DNA of 64,000 nucleotides, taken from Paulownia fortunei (taxonomy: Eukaryota; Streptophyta; Magnoliopsida; Lamiales; Paulowniaceae). Below, in pieces: positions 16,471 to 29,125 of this stretch (position 1 is its first letter; the number at the start of each line of letters is the position of its first letter). The stretch lies in assembly GCA_019321725.1 (NCBI GenBank), contig CM033119.1, forward strand, positions 18,426,694 through 18,490,693, given 5' to 3'. The position numbers and the translations under genes are program-made. A model generated the notes under the pieces. That model did no database searches and was not told where the DNA came from. It was given only the letters and a program-made list of their open reading frames with translations.

Positions 16471-19209
16471 TTAGAATTCTGCATCAATGAGAAAAACAGC
16501 AGGTTCTGCCTTAGCAGCATAGCCGTATTTGGAAGTACTATACTTCTTGTGCGCACCAGTGAGCTTCCCAGTTCCTGCCTTCTGATGAAAAGTTACCATA
16601 AGTTTTGCACATTCCCTACAGAAAAATACGATACACATCATCAATTGAGTAATCATATATGTGCCTGATTCATCGTCTTTCCTACAATTTTTCTTGAAAC
16701 ATCACAAAGGAGAAAGCCACTTACAGGAGCTGGTCTTGGCTGTAATTTGTATGCCTCTCACTTGTCTTGCTCCACTGCTTACACCCACTGAGAGTACATT
16801 GAGCAGTAAAGATTGCAGCAGCTGCTAATAAAGAAGGTGGGAATCGAAGCATCTCATACTCAACGAGGCAGAGTTCGATTATGAAGAAGGATAGCAGCTC
16901 CAGCTAGTTCAAAAGTTCACAGAGAAAATGTTCATAGTCAGTGAAGCCATAGCATCATCATAAATCGTTCATTTGATCACTTAAGACTAAGTTATCAACC
17001 AACCCTTTTATCAGATTGAGCAGCTTTCAGGAAACGTCTCATGAACACATAAGGATTTGGCAATGACAGATTAAACTGTAAGGTATTGATCATCAATTTC
17101 TCCTATAGGCACCACAAGCAAAGAGTTAAAAACTTCGAACAAAATCAACTATTACATTCACTTGCAACATAAGTTATCATCTATTAACTACCATATCTAG
17201 CACTTCTTTTCTGCAGTAAGCTTTGTCAGATATCAATATAAGGTCCTCCACAACTGGGACAGAAACTTCTTCATACTTGCAGGCAAGAAGCATAGCAGTA
17301 ACCCCAACTAGCTGCAATTTCTTTCTCACCACTGATTGGACTGCTAAAAATCTATCGATGAGATTGACAGTTAAATATAATGTCTCATCCATCAGTTCGA
17401 ACTTGTAATGCACCTATACATATAACATTTGATGTTGATGAGGCTGCAACTGTACATTCTTTAAAGTTTCATAAGAAGGGACACACATTAGTGCAACATT
17501 CGGTTTTTACCTCAATCAGCCAGTCAATAAGAATACCTCTCATTCTTTCATTAATGTCAAATTGCTGTGCCATATAGTTTGGTGGGACACAGCTTGAGCT
17601 CTGCAATCAACTTTACACCGTTAAAAAACGAAACGGAAGATAGAACGGATTATCAGATTGGTGAGGATGCAAGTAAATGATTCCTAAGAAGTGCATTTGG
17701 AACCTTCCTTTACATTAATAGCAACTGGTAGCATCTCCTTTTGTGCATAGAGAACAAACAAACATAGATATCAATTGAAATAATGGTATATCAGGAGATA
17801 ACTCCAATTCTACTAAAAAAAAAGGTTCACATAGTATGAAACACCATTAAGGGGGTATGAAAGAAAGAGATTTTTCAAGGCTTTGAGTATGTAATCAGAG
17901 GGGGGAAGCAAAACCCAAAATCCGAAAGTTCTCAAGCAACTAAAGAAATATCTCACCTCTGTCTTTTTATAAAATGCATATATGTCATCAATGTACTCGG
18001 TAACTGCAAGTGGATTTTTATTATCACAACTGTCTATGTCCACTACTGGCTCCTCCTTATTGATGTCTTCCATTTCAACTTCTGCATCCTACATCAATTT
18101 ACAACATAAAGAATTGCATCTAACAGATAGCCAATAATACCAAGATAAACAGAAATGAATACCATTCTATCAATTTCTTCCAGCATAGCTTCTGTATGTT
18201 GCACAAACATCGGCACGTCATGGTCATCCACATTCTTGTAGTCATCTGCATCGATGATAATGCAGTCGTTGGATTGATGTGTACTCAAAACTGGTTGAAC
18301 CGATGGCCTGACTTCCTAGAATAGCACATAAATCAATTCATCTTAGGCACAATGAAAACTCAACAGAAACGTGAAGTATAAAAGACTCTACTTTCTTCTT
18401 TCTTATATTTATTCTAGCAGAACCATACCTCAAGTGATGGCTGCTGCTCTTTTCCAGCCAATTGTGCAGCAAACTTCCTGAACAAGCATCAAGAAAATAA
18501 ACACTACATATTATGAGGTCCAAAACCTATTTATGCATTCTGCAAGAATATGTTGATTAAGATAAATTTTATTAATTCAAATCATCCATAGGCTCTTATC
18601 AATTCTTCCAAAGGAACATAAGATAAAGATTTAGAAAATAGAATACAAAAACAACACAAGAACTGCCAATTAACAAACCTAGTGACAGGACGATGAACCG
18701 GAATAATGGGATTCTTATTACCGGCTGCATTTTTCCTGATCAAGATCAGCATTAAGAATAAATCAATATGGGACTGAAACATTGATGTTGAAAGGAAAAA
18801 AAAACAAAGCTGCTTAACTATCAAATTGATAAGGTCTATGAAATTCATACTCTGTCAAAACCCCTCTTTTGTGAACAGCACAAGGGTAGGGAGGAGCTCC
18901 TATGATGTTCCTGTTGATTGTACTCAATGCCCTCCTATTATTTCCAACCCCTGCAGTAAATTTACCACCTCCAGGCCTCAATCCCCCTATCAATACAAAT
19001 TAATGTGTTTTTCATACTCAGGGTTCTGTGGCAGAATTCAATGACTTAATTAAAGATTCAAACAGCTTTATATCCGAGTAAAAGTAATCCAAAACAAGTA
19101 TCAACCAAGGACTGGTTTTCAATTTTTTTAGCTGTCATATTTGAAATTTCAAACTACCTTGAGTGTTTGAAGGTCTGATCACACCCGGAAAATTCTCATC
19201 TGATCCCAT
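16471..19209 (-). CDS. CYCB2: G2/mitotic-specific cyclin B2
   Basis: Regulatory subunit that activates a cyclin-dependent kinase at the G2-to-M transition. Exons in transcript order: 19158-19209, 18851-18986, 18679-18735, 18429-18477, 18163-18315, 17957-18088, 17511-17600, 17192-17413, 17004-17102, 16725-16903, 16471-16615; 437 aa, phases consistent. The N-terminus [15 protein letters not shown] is the form I recall from solanaceous B2 cyclins. A destruction box [10 protein letters not shown] lies at about 35-44 and targets the protein for anaphase-promoting-complex proteolysis. The cyclin N box follows, with [30 protein letters not shown] and LACKYEE, then the cyclin C box with [18 protein letters not shown]. 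The end reads AVFLIDAEF. One oddity: exon 9 ends SDKR, using AGG before GTTGGT, where SDKK is commoner. Expression is probably restricted to G2/M, given AACGG motifs upstream. Confidence 0.95.
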
Positions 19210-19541
19210 CTTGATTATCTTTTTAAATACAGCAACTGGAAATTAAAGGATTTAATCATAAACCCATTAGAGAAATCAAAAAACACATAAGATAATCATT
19301 GGCAAAATGGAAAAGTTGACTGAGATTCAAATAATCAAGATTCAAGACTGAATAAGAAAACCTCAGATCATAAAGAAAAAAAGAAAAGAAAAGAAAAAAG
19401 GGGCCACCTCCAAAATCAAGAAAATCTCAGAAACAATCTCTACCAATCCAGTGATATACTCCTCAACAAATCCCAAAGAAAAAGAGAGAGAGACTATAAA
19501 AAAAACCCATCAAATCAATCAATGGAGATTAAAGAAGTCTC

Positions 19542-19563
19542 CCTCTCTCTCTCTCTCTCTCTC
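19542..19563. repeat. (CT)n microsatellite in cyclin B2 leader
   Basis: About eleven CT units (GA on the transcribed strand) about 340 bp before the cyclin B2 ATG, probably in the 5' leader. Confidence 0.85.
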
Positions 19564-19710
19564 AGTGTGTGTTCTGTGTGAAATTCGTGTTGTTCAATTG
19601 AATTCCAGAAGAGGGTCAATGGGGGAATGAGGATTGAGGAGAACGTAAACAGCGGATTTATGTCTGCCCATACGTCTTTATTTTTTTTCTCTTTTCATAA
19701 TTTTGAAAAC

Positions 19711-19772
19711 AACGGCTAGTAAATTATGGCCGTTCGATGAAAGGACGCGTTGTTCCTACTTTGGGCCAACGG
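19711..19772 (-). promoter_or_regulatory. Cluster of MSA-type (AACGG) mitosis-specific activator motifs
   Basis: Three AACGG cores fall within 62 bp: plus strand 19711-19715, minus strand 19730-19734 (context TCGAACGGCCA) and plus strand 19768-19772 (context GCCAACGGTTA). The known MSA consensus is YCYAACGGYYA, so the last two match at 10 of 11 positions. MSA elements bind three-repeat MYB factors and drive G2/M transcription of B-type cyclins. They lie 500-565 bp before the cyclin B2 ATG, which agrees with the gene's role. Confidence 0.7.
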
Positions 19773-19779
19773 TTATATT

Positions 19780-22700
19780 TTCATCCTTTGCTGCTGCGCC
19801 ACCCCCCCAACCCACCCCATCCCATGTGCTCTTTTCGAAAAATGTTCAAGTCTTGTTTGTGTTAAGGGGCACTTAATTCTTCATTTTTTTCTTGCTAACA
19901 ATAAATAAGTGGTAATTAATAGCCTCCAATTTAATTATTTTTCTAATCCAAATGTTCTTTTGTGGTAATAAATTGTCTGATATTAAATATAGCACAATTA
20001 TAAATCTTAAGAATTTTGTTAAGGTCCTATTTGATTCTTGATAATACTTGTAATTATTTTTTGCATTATGGATTTTCTTTTATCATTAAATATACAAACA
20101 TAAGTGTTTTTGTTCGTATTTCATGTCGTAAACGAAAAGTTTTTGCATTATAAATTTTTTTAATAATAATATGAACGTGGGTATTTTCATTCATATATTT
20201 CAGATCGTGAATAAAAATATTTTACAACAAACATATATACGACACATAAAAAATCACTACAAGCCAAAATGTAATTTTGTCCAATAAGCAATACTTATTA
20301 TCTTTCCTTGTATAACATCAAGGTATAACAAAATTACCTAATTTCTTGAAATATTTCCAATTGGAACTATTGTGTGCAAGAAGTTTGGATAATTCCAACC
20401 CCTAAGGCCACTCATAAGGCCATAACTCATGTGATTATGCAAATATGTGACAAGATTTGCATTACATATTTTTAGAGATATATGACTTTTTTGTTAGTAA
20501 AATGAAGAATAGGTCACGTAATCGACATCAACCTCTAAATGTATCATAAATAAATCCTTTAAAGAACACAAAGTAGTTAGTCATAATACAAAAAAAATGA
20601 CAATGAAACTAAATATTAGATAGTGACTTGTGAAAATTGTAATCCTTGCAGAAAAAAGTATCAATAAGTTTTGCCACATTGAATCTATCTATAAATTTAT
20701 TTTATTTTATTTTTGGTATTTTTCACTAATAAATGTATTTACTTACCCTAGTATGGTTCTTCATGATAAGTGTCACATAAAAGTACCCCACAAATCAATC
20801 AGAAGTTGGATTAAATAAAATCATGATAGCAAATTTTGGAATAGAACAATTAAGCCTATTGTTAATGTTTTTTTGTATTTTCTTTTGCCCCCCCAATATT
20901 GCACTTTCACTTTTCCATTACACAAATCATTTTTGAACCTTTATACTGTAGAGGCTAATTTACCAAAAGCTCCCACATTTAAATAAGTATTGTTCTTAAA
21001 TTCTTTATATGCAAGTGTATTCATAGTAAATTTGAGATTAAGAAATAATTTGTTAGCTTTTAAAATTCGTAATTTGAGTATTATTCAAAATATTAAAATC
21101 TCATTTATATAATAAAATTTGTCACTAAAATTCATGATAGATACAAAATACCTTTAAAAAAATAATTCGTTATGTGTAAAGATTAGTAATAGAAATTCGG
21201 TTACCTAGTAAACTTACATATATGTATTGTAAATATAGAAATATAACTTAGTACAATGTAATATTTTAAAATTTGAAGATAAATTGCTGTCAGATTTTAT
21301 ACGAGATTCCAATTATTTACAAAAATTACGTGTTTTATTTGATTTAATTTCAAAAAGTCGGAGAATTTTGTTAGTACAGTTGTATTTGGGATTATAAAAA
21401 AAAAAAAAGAGAGAGAGATTAAGTAATATATTTTTGGATCATTTGGGCTAATTGATTCCTAGTATTCAAACACAGAAATGGTCAAAGTTTGATCAAAGGG
21501 TGGAAGATAATTCCAAAAAAGACAATTTTATTTTTTTTTATGATTAAATATAGAGATAAAATGTTGTAATATCAACCTCTGATTTTGTCTTCTGAAAAAG
21601 AGAGTTTGGCTTTGGTTTTCCATAGAACTCAAAACAGTAGAGGACAAGAAAAACAGCAATTTTTTTGCAGGGGCACACTGCCCCTCAAGATGCCTCGCAA
21701 AATTCTTCCTCCTGTCATACTATATAATAAATTTTGGCACAGGACCACACATATTATTAAATTTTAAATTTTGAGTCCATTAAATTAGTTTATTTGCAAA
21801 AGACACCCAATCATATGACACTATGGTCCCATGGATTTCTATTTTGAATCTTGAGTATAATCTAAAGTTTTTTCTTACTTTTATGGTACAATTACAGGTG
21901 AATCAATTTCAAGATTTTCACCCCATTTTCCTTTTTTCTTGCTTTTTTTTTTTTTTTTTTTGTCCTCTTTTGGCTGAAAGATTGTGCCGGTGAATCAAGT
22001 TTGTTGGTCGTGATATTGTTCAAGCTAGTAAATACTCGTATTTACTCTGAGTGTCAATATTGCCCAACGGCGTAGAAGATAATTAGTAATTTCGATCCAG
22101 CATATTTTAACTTTTTAATGTAGCTAGAGTTTCATGGAGGGGCAGTTTAGTCAATCCACCTTCAATTATGTTGACTTACAGATTATAGTGTAAACCAAAG
22201 TCTTGCAAAATGATTTAAAAAACAATATAGGGTGAATAACACTTTGTCCCATCAACTCTGTAACAATTGATGCTTAGTCCACCTTAGTTGGGATAGTAAA
22301 AGACATAAATAGCCCTTACTAGTGTTTGGGATTTACACTATATATATATATATATATATATGCAAATATGAGAATTTAAATTGATAATTTTATGTATACT
22401 TGTACCAAAAGAGACATACACATACATATTTATAAATATATATAGTGCAACAATAATTTATACCATTCAAAAAGAACTACTCATAATGTTTATTGGTGAA
22501 ATTATTTTTACACATCCTCTCAAGCCTCTAGTAAAAGTGAGAATTTTTGTCATATTTCAACTTCCCTTTTTTTTGGCTCAAGTGTTGAATAATACTTTAT
22601 ATCTATACTTTGACAGTACAAAATGGAAATATACACTCCTACTGACAAAAATTATGAATATACACACACCATACTCACATTCATGTCCAAAATGATAGGT

Positions 22701-23280
22701 TTGTTAGTGTTGTTCATTAGTCAATTTAAATATTATTTCTCTAATTGCAAATAAAACATATTTTAGTCTACTTTTTTTGTGAATATAATAGAGAAATGGT
22801 AAATCATTAACAAAATATGAAGACAAAATTCTAAAATTATTAAAATTATCAAAGATTCAATACGATAAGTCAGCTCATAAATCAAATAATTTGACTTTGC
22901 ACTATAGTGAAGGAATAGATAATTTTGACATAAGAGAGATTAACCAAAAAGAAAAGAAAGCATTCAAACAATACAAATTTGACTTAGGCATAACCAAGAT
23001 ATTAGAACAAAAATTCACTAGAACAAGTTTAGCCCACTAAATGATTATGATAATGACAGAATCAAAAGTGAGACAATTCAAGTACTAAACCACCAAACCA
23101 ATTACGAAAATTGCTTAGCATTGCTTAATGATTGGTTCAGTTCACATGATAAACATACTTGGGTTTATTTGACTTTTTGTATTCTTGTAGAAAAATCATG
23201 ATAACCTTGCCCAATTTGCCTTGATTAATACTCTAGCAAAATGGATCATCCATTCCCATCATCTACTTTTCCCATATGGA
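19780..23280. other. Gene-poor intergenic region
   Basis: About 3.5 kb of AT-rich DNA upstream of cyclin B2. The ORFs are short and carry no recognisable motif. It includes a TA microsatellite at 22339-22361. At about 22230-22330 a stretch reading ACACTTTGTCCCATCAACTC resembles one end of the TIR elements described elsewhere here, without a clear partner. Confidence 0.6.
22339..22361. repeat. (TA)n microsatellite
   Basis: Uninterrupted TA dinucleotides in intergenic DNA. Confidence 0.9.
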
Positions 23281-23313
23281 AGAAAATGATTTCGAGCCGT
23301 CGGATCGAGAATA

Positions 23314-23324
23314 TGGCCGTTAGA
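23314..23324 (-). promoter_or_regulatory. Consensus-matching MSA element
   Basis: On the minus strand this reads TCTAACGGCCA, matching YCYAACGGYYA at all 11 positions. It is about 4 kb from the cyclin B2 start and precedes an exon-like, CT-rich block on the plus strand. Confidence 0.5.
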
Positions 23325-23394
23325 AACGCTCCCCCTCATTGGAAATTCAAACTGGGATTTCTTAATGAAAGACTACAAAAACACAGACAAATAA

Positions 23395-23601
23395 AGTAAG
23401 CAGCTCCAAAAACTTAAAATGTATTATACCAGACCAACTCAATAATCTCTCTATCGGTCCTCTTCTTCTTTTTCTTCTCGTTCTCCTCATCATCATCATC
23501 AAGATTCCTCAGACAGCATCATTCTTGCAAGATCTCCAATCTGGCTTCCGGCCGTCAGACCTCCATCCCACAGCCAGTAACACCATCCACACCCCCACCA
23601 G
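23395..23601 (+). other. Exon-like block with CT-rich leader and donor site, no ATG
   Basis: A CT-rich stretch of the kind seen in plant 5' leaders runs into less AT-rich sequence that ends CACCAG before GTACTT, a good splice donor. Two frames are open over more than 100 bp and are rich in Ser, His and Pro, but the upstream ATG at about 23419 is closed by a stop within nine codons. It could be a 5' non-coding exon, a long non-coding RNA running antisense to the catalase 3' end, or the relic of a lost gene. I cannot decide. Confidence 0.25.
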
Positions 23602-23915
23602 GTACTTTCAGTATTCAAGGCAATTGCAGAAATTAATATGAACACATTTTTGAGCATTTGAAGCTCATCATATGAAGGCCGTCACAATATCTTTAACAGA
23701 AAATGAACCATTGAGACTGAAGTAGTGGTATGAAGTATCTTCATTTATTAAGATCATGACATTGTCATGGTAATTGACACAACACGGAAGTTTGATTCGA
23801 TACATAACAGAAAAAAGTAATTGAAGGACTACGACTGACTTTATAATTCCAAGCACCAAATCTTCTATACTGCTCTTCCTCACATGACTCAAAACATGCT
23901 GAAATCTCATCGCCT

Positions 23916-24828
23916 TCACATTGTCGGCCTCACATTGAGACGAGAAGCAAGTTTCTGACCAAGAGACTTGTCAGCCTGTAGGATTGAGTCAACACAAGTA
24001 AATATGAGTTTTAACTCAACATTGAGCCTGAATATATTAAAATGAGAAACGCATGTAAGGGTACCAGACCTGAGACCAGTATGAAATCCAGATACTGCGG
24101 ATTTCATGGGTGAGTCGGGGATCAGATAAAGCCTCAACCCATCGGCGGATAAATCTCTCTTGCCTGAAGAAGAGATGATAAACAAATAAACTCTCATGTA
24201 CTCAAAAAGCCTATAATTACCAATTTCAAAGCATGTAGGGAGTGATGTACCTGTCTGGTGCCCAGGAACAGTATCTCTCACCAGGTTGCTTAAAGTTGTT
24301 CTCCTTCTCAATGCAGCGCTGCATCAATCAATAAAGTATTATAAGATCATGCAAAAATGTTCTGCAAGTCAGTCTTCACCAAAAAGATGCAGATTCATCT
24401 GATCGGTTGATCAAAATACCAAGGGTTTTAAAGTTATGGATTATAAGGATATCTTCATTAGCTTTTTGTAAAAATCTTAAAGTATATGATTTAAATCCCA
24501 GCCAAGCAGGCAATAAACCTTCGTTTCAACAATTTAACTTGGCACCAAGCCCACAACTCACAGAAAACAAATCCCAATCTAACCGTTTTAACTTGTCAAA
24601 GCCTATATAGAATCTTACACCACACTAACGTATGAAGATCTCCTCAGCCTGTTCCATCTCCATCTTCTATCAAGTGAGATTCATAATTATTGCTCTCCAT
24701 TTCAACGTTTGAAGTATTTACCAGGTTAAACATCTTAATCGCTGCTTCTGTACTATAAAAACCAGTACATATGATACTTTCTTTCAGTTAAGTATTCATA
24801 GGATTAAATCAGTGACAAACATGATTCT

Positions 24829-24865
<37 letters not shown>

Positions 24866-27800
24866 TTATATATGTTCATGGAGGGAAATTTGCCTAAGGA
24901 CTGAGGATCACAGAAGGGGTAGACTATCTGCTGATGCTTTGGCGAACTCAAATTAATTCTAGACACCAAAAGTGCAAACCAATCTATGGTTTTTCTCTCC
25001 TTGAGTTTTTATCGGGCAATACCAAAATGTGAAAAACAAAATTAACTACTGAAAATACATACCCTGTCACGCTTCCCTGACAAGACCACAGAAGGAATGG
25101 GGTACCTCTCAGCATGGCGACAAGGATCATACCTTGATGGGAAATAGTTTACCTGGAAAAGAGTCAGAACATCTGATGAAATCATCTGAGTAGAGATGAC
25201 TAATAGAAACATTAGTCTCCACATGCCAGAATAAAAAATTACATGCACTTTGCCATTCAAAACACATCTCAGAGCGGTTATCAAAAGTTTTCCCAAAACA
25301 CATGTAAATATTGGAGAGAGTACTGATATACTAAGTATAGAGATGCTTTTATCAACTATAAAAGGCTGTTAATGAAGGAAGCAAATTATTGAAATCCCAA
25401 GTCCAGAGATGCTTTTATCAACTGCGAAATTCCCCATTTTTTGACAGATAGAACACGAGTATAATACCTCCTCATCCCTGTGCATGAAGTTCATGAAACC
25501 TTCATGGTGATTGTTGTGATGGGCACATTTGGGAGCGTTAGCTGGTAGCTGCAGATAGTTTGGCCCAAGACGGTGCCTTTGAGTATCAGCATAAGAAAAT
25601 ATCCGAGTTTGGAGCAGCTTGTCATCAGAATAGTAAATCCCAGGGACAATAATAGCAGGGCAAAATGCAAGCTGTTCATTCTCTGCAAAGAAGTTGTCAA
25701 TGTTCTTATTCAACACCAAGCGACCCACAGGCTGCAGGGGCAAGATTTCCTCAGGCCAAGTCTTGGTTACGTCAAGTGGGTCAAAGTCAAATCTGTCTTC
25801 ATGATCAGGATCTATAATCTGAATAAAAAGTTTCCACTCTGGATAGTTGCCCGCTGCAATCGAATCGTAGAGATCCTGGGTAGCGTGGCTGTGATTAGCT
25901 CCTCCAACCTTAATAGCTTCTTCCTCCAACAGACACTTCACTCCACAAGTAGGCTTCCAGTGGAACTTCACATAATGTGCTTTCCCAGCCTTGTTGATTA
26001 GAGTATAGGTGTTGACACCGGATCCATCCATGTGCCTGTAATCTTGTGGAACACCCACATCATCAAAGAGGAATGTGAACATATTCAAACTCTCAGGATG
26101 ATGGGAGAAAAAATCCAGGATTCTCCAGTTCTCCTGAATGTGGGACTTTGGGTTGGGTTTCAATGCATGAACCATATCGGGAAATTTCATTCCATCACGG
26201 ATAAAAAAGACAGGGAAGTTGTTTCCCACCAAATCAAAGTTTCCCTGAACCAATGAAAGGAAGTTGACAACATCAATTAAGTATGTTAAGTCATAAATTA
26301 CATGTCTCTTGCTCTTGTAATTAAGAATTACACTATGATAATTTTTTAAAGGGGGAAAAGTATAAATGCCTTGATAGGCAAAATGCATTTGTTTGATAAT
26401 AAAATTCACCCAATGAAGCAGATGAAAGATTTTCAATCTCATATATAAGAAACAGAGTTTGACCCGAAATAAAATGGGAGATCAATTTTTACCTCTCTTG
26501 TGTAAAATTTCACCGCAAATCCTCTGGGATCCCTGAGAGTTTCAGGGCTGCCACGCTCATGGATGACAGTGGAGAATCGAACGATAACTGGTGTTTGAAC
26601 TCCTGGAGCTCGAAGGAAATCAGCACAAGAAAGATGTGAAATATCATGAGTGACCTCAAAAAAGCCCTTGGCACTGGCACCTCTGGCATGGACAACACGT
26701 TCTGGGATCCTCTCACGATCGAAATTAGCAAGTTTCTCCACCAAATGGTAATCCTCAAGGAGGATTGGACCTGTCAAACAGAAGATAATTTTTGCATCAA
26801 CACACCCAAAGTTTGAAGCCCACTCAACTTCAGGCCAGAAAAAGAGGACTTCTACACATAAATAATGAAGCTAGTTGCGTATAAAATTGATGTGAACATT
26901 GATATTATACTACAGTACACTATTCCAAGGATATAAATATACATATAATTAAAGCCTATGCATATTAAGCATATTCATTGATAATCCCCATAGAAGAATT
27001 CATTACACTCGAGGAATATGTTGCTTTTATATGTATGAACATAATCTAAAGATAACATCAACAGGTGTTTACAAAGAGCTAAACAAGATAAAATAAACAA
27101 ATATGAAGCATATTCATCCATAATCCCCATAGAAGAATTCATTACACAAGAGGAATATCTTGCTTTTACACTTATGAACATAAATCTAAAGATAACATCA
27201 ACAAGCGTTTACAAAGAGCTAAACAAGATAAAATAAACAAAAAATAACCATCAAGTGTTTTAGGTAAATGGCACTTCACCTCCCAAATTTGATTATTTTG
27301 GCACATTAACCCGCAAAAAGTAAATTTTAAGCATTTTGTCCTATCAAAATACATTTATTATAGCACTTTACTCTTCGTCGGCTGCCACCACAAGTTTTTT
27401 TCCCCTCTTTCCATTCAAAATTAAAAAAAAAAATACATCATAATATTTGTTTGTTATTTCCAATGGTAAACACACAACAATCAGTGATACTTTTGTTGTT
27501 ATAAATAACGATGGTAGTTTTACTCATAGTACGCGATCGATATTGTAAATAGTAAAAATATCACCATTTATCGTATTTTTATCATTGACAATAATAAAAA
27601 AATATTACAATGCATTTTTTTACTTTTGCATGAAAAGATAAGAAAAACATGCACTACAACGGCTAACAAAAAATATTTTAATGAAAATTTGATCTGAAAT
27701 TGACATGGGAAACCAAAGGCTATAATAAATATAAACCAAATGGACAAAGTGTTTAAAAAAAATTTTATGGGGTAAAGTGTCAAACTGATTAAGTTTGAGG

Positions 27801-29034
27801 GGAGCAAAGTACTTAAAATTTATTTTTTATGGGTAATATGTCAATTTTGCCAAATTTTTTTTTTTTTTTTTTTTGGGGGGGGGGGGGTTGGTGGGGGTGT
27901 GGTTGGTTGCGGTGAGAGGCCATTTACTCAATTTTTTTATCCATGAGATGTTAACTCCATCCAATATACTGTCAAACAATTGAGGAAAGTTCTGAAAGAG
28001 GAAAAACAATGATCGACCATCATAAGCACTAACTTAACTCAATTATATAGAAACAACTAGCATTCAACATAACACATGGAACAATTCACTTATCCATCAG
28101 CCAATTGTTGCAATTAATCAAACAATAGGGCAGAATAACATAACTTGGAATTCAGTCCCAAAAAGGAAAAGTGGAAAGCAACTAAATTTGTCTGACATCT
28201 TCTGACACGAGGAACACATATAATACTTTTAGAAAATTACCCCAAACTACTAACTAATGAATAGCAAATTAACATTCAAAATGCCTCCCAGAAGAAAGAA
28301 CAAATCTTTTCATTAATTACATCATAGATCATTAAACGTAAAACCAATAAAAGGACCAACATACTGAGCGAAAAGTATCAGTATCTTTTAACAAAACTGA
28401 ATCAATCAAAATGTTAAATGAACCTGAGTTCCACTAAAAAGGGGGGCAAAAAAGAGAGAAATACCTCTAGTTCCGACGGTCAAAGAGTTATTATTGTTCC
28501 AAACTGGAGCTCCAGAATTTGTGGTCATAAAAGGTGAATTGAAAGCACTCGACGGGCGGTACTGCACCATCATCAAACAGTCAAACATCAATATTTCACC
28601 AAAAAAACAAAATATAACAGATACACAAAATCAGATTATATACATAATCAATTACTCCCAACGAAGCTCATTCAAATCGACTACACTGCATATCAACCAC
28701 ACACAGACACACAAAATAAGATTATACATAACCAATTACTCCCAAAGAAGTTCATTCAAATCGACAACACCACATACCAACCCCGAGCTAAAATCAAGCA
28801 TTACCAATCTAAATTACTGATATATCAGCGTCAACAACCAAATAACAAGGAAATTTATTAACATAATTAGATTTTTCAACCAATATAACAGTTAAATGAA
28901 TTTTGAAGATTAATTAAACAACTAATCTTAAATTTGATCAAGCATACCAATCAATCTACAGAAATAAATTATTCAATCAATTTACAGAAAACGAAGATTA
29001 CTACAAACGAATCAAATACCTTGTATGGATCCAT
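23916..29034 (-). CDS. CAT: Catalase, peroxisomal (plant type, 492 aa)
   Basis: Haem enzyme that converts hydrogen peroxide to water and oxygen in peroxisomes, important in photorespiration and fatty-acid oxidation. Exons in transcript order: 29020-29034, 28465-28561, 26493-26770, 25468-26244, 25063-25152, 24251-24318, 24070-24163, 23916-23975; 492 aa, exactly the usual plant length. The first exon encodes only MDPYK. Catalytic His65 lies in [12 protein letters not shown], the active-site Asn138 in [14 protein letters not shown], and the proximal haem ligand Tyr (about 348) in [17 protein letters not shown]. The C-terminus [16 protein letters not shown] contains the internal QKL-type peroxisomal signal region; the final residues PTM replace the commoner PSM or PSI. 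All family residues I checked are present, so it should be active. Which catalase subclass it belongs to needs a phylogeny. Confidence 0.97.
24829..24865. repeat. (CA)n(TA)n compound microsatellite
   Basis: About twelve CA units followed by about six TA units, inside catalase intron 5 (between exons 25063-25152 and 24251-24318). Confidence 0.9.
26968..27240. repeat. Tandem duplication in catalase intron 2, period 139 bp
   Basis: A unit starting AGCATATTCAT and ending AAGATAAAATAAACAA occurs at 26968-27100 and again at 27107-27240 with about ten differences. It lies in the large intron between exons 2 and 3. Confidence 0.9.
27262..27856. mobile_element. TIR transposable element (MITE-like) in catalase intron 2
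   Basis: The left end reads CACTTCACCTCCCAAATTTG, then GGCACATTAACCC and GTAAATTTTAAGCA. On the opposite strand the right end reads CTCCCCTCAAACTTAATC, then GACACTTTACCCC and AATAAATTTTAAGTA. The two ends are imperfect inverted and subterminal copies of one another. There is no transposase, so it would be non-autonomous. Exact boundaries and target duplication were not resolved. Confidence 0.6.
27855..27905. repeat. T20-G13 homopolymer junction and GT-rich tract
   Basis: Twenty T are followed directly by thirteen G and then a G-rich, GT-rich stretch. It lies at the right end of the intronic TIR element. Confidence 0.85.
28623..28794. repeat. Two-copy duplication in catalase intron 2 region, period 86 bp
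   Basis: A unit beginning ACACAAAAT, with ATTACTCCCAA and TCATTCAAATCGAC inside it, is repeated once with a few substitutions. It lies in intron 1, between the MDPYK exon and exon 2. Confidence 0.8.
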
Positions 29035-29119
29035 CTAGAGAGAGAGAGGTTAGAGAGAGAGATTTTTCTGAAGAGTTTTCGTCTGATGAATATGAGCGTC
29101 TGGTAACCAGCTCCGAGAG

Positions 29120-29125
29120 TTTATA
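29120..29125 (-). promoter_or_regulatory. Candidate catalase TATA box
   Basis: TATAAA on the minus strand, 86 bp before the catalase ATG. It is followed by a GA-rich leader (AGAGAGAG motifs at about 29037-29061) typical of plant 5' UTRs. Confidence 0.5.

Noticed and set aside
19700..19780. AACGG motifs as chance matches
   Set aside because: A single 5-mer would mean little, but three in 62 bp upstream of a B-type cyclin, two with extended matches, are unlikely to be chance, so they were kept as a feature.
25573..26001. 142-codon plus-strand ORF
   Set aside because: Shadow of the large catalase exon (25468-26244) on the other strand.
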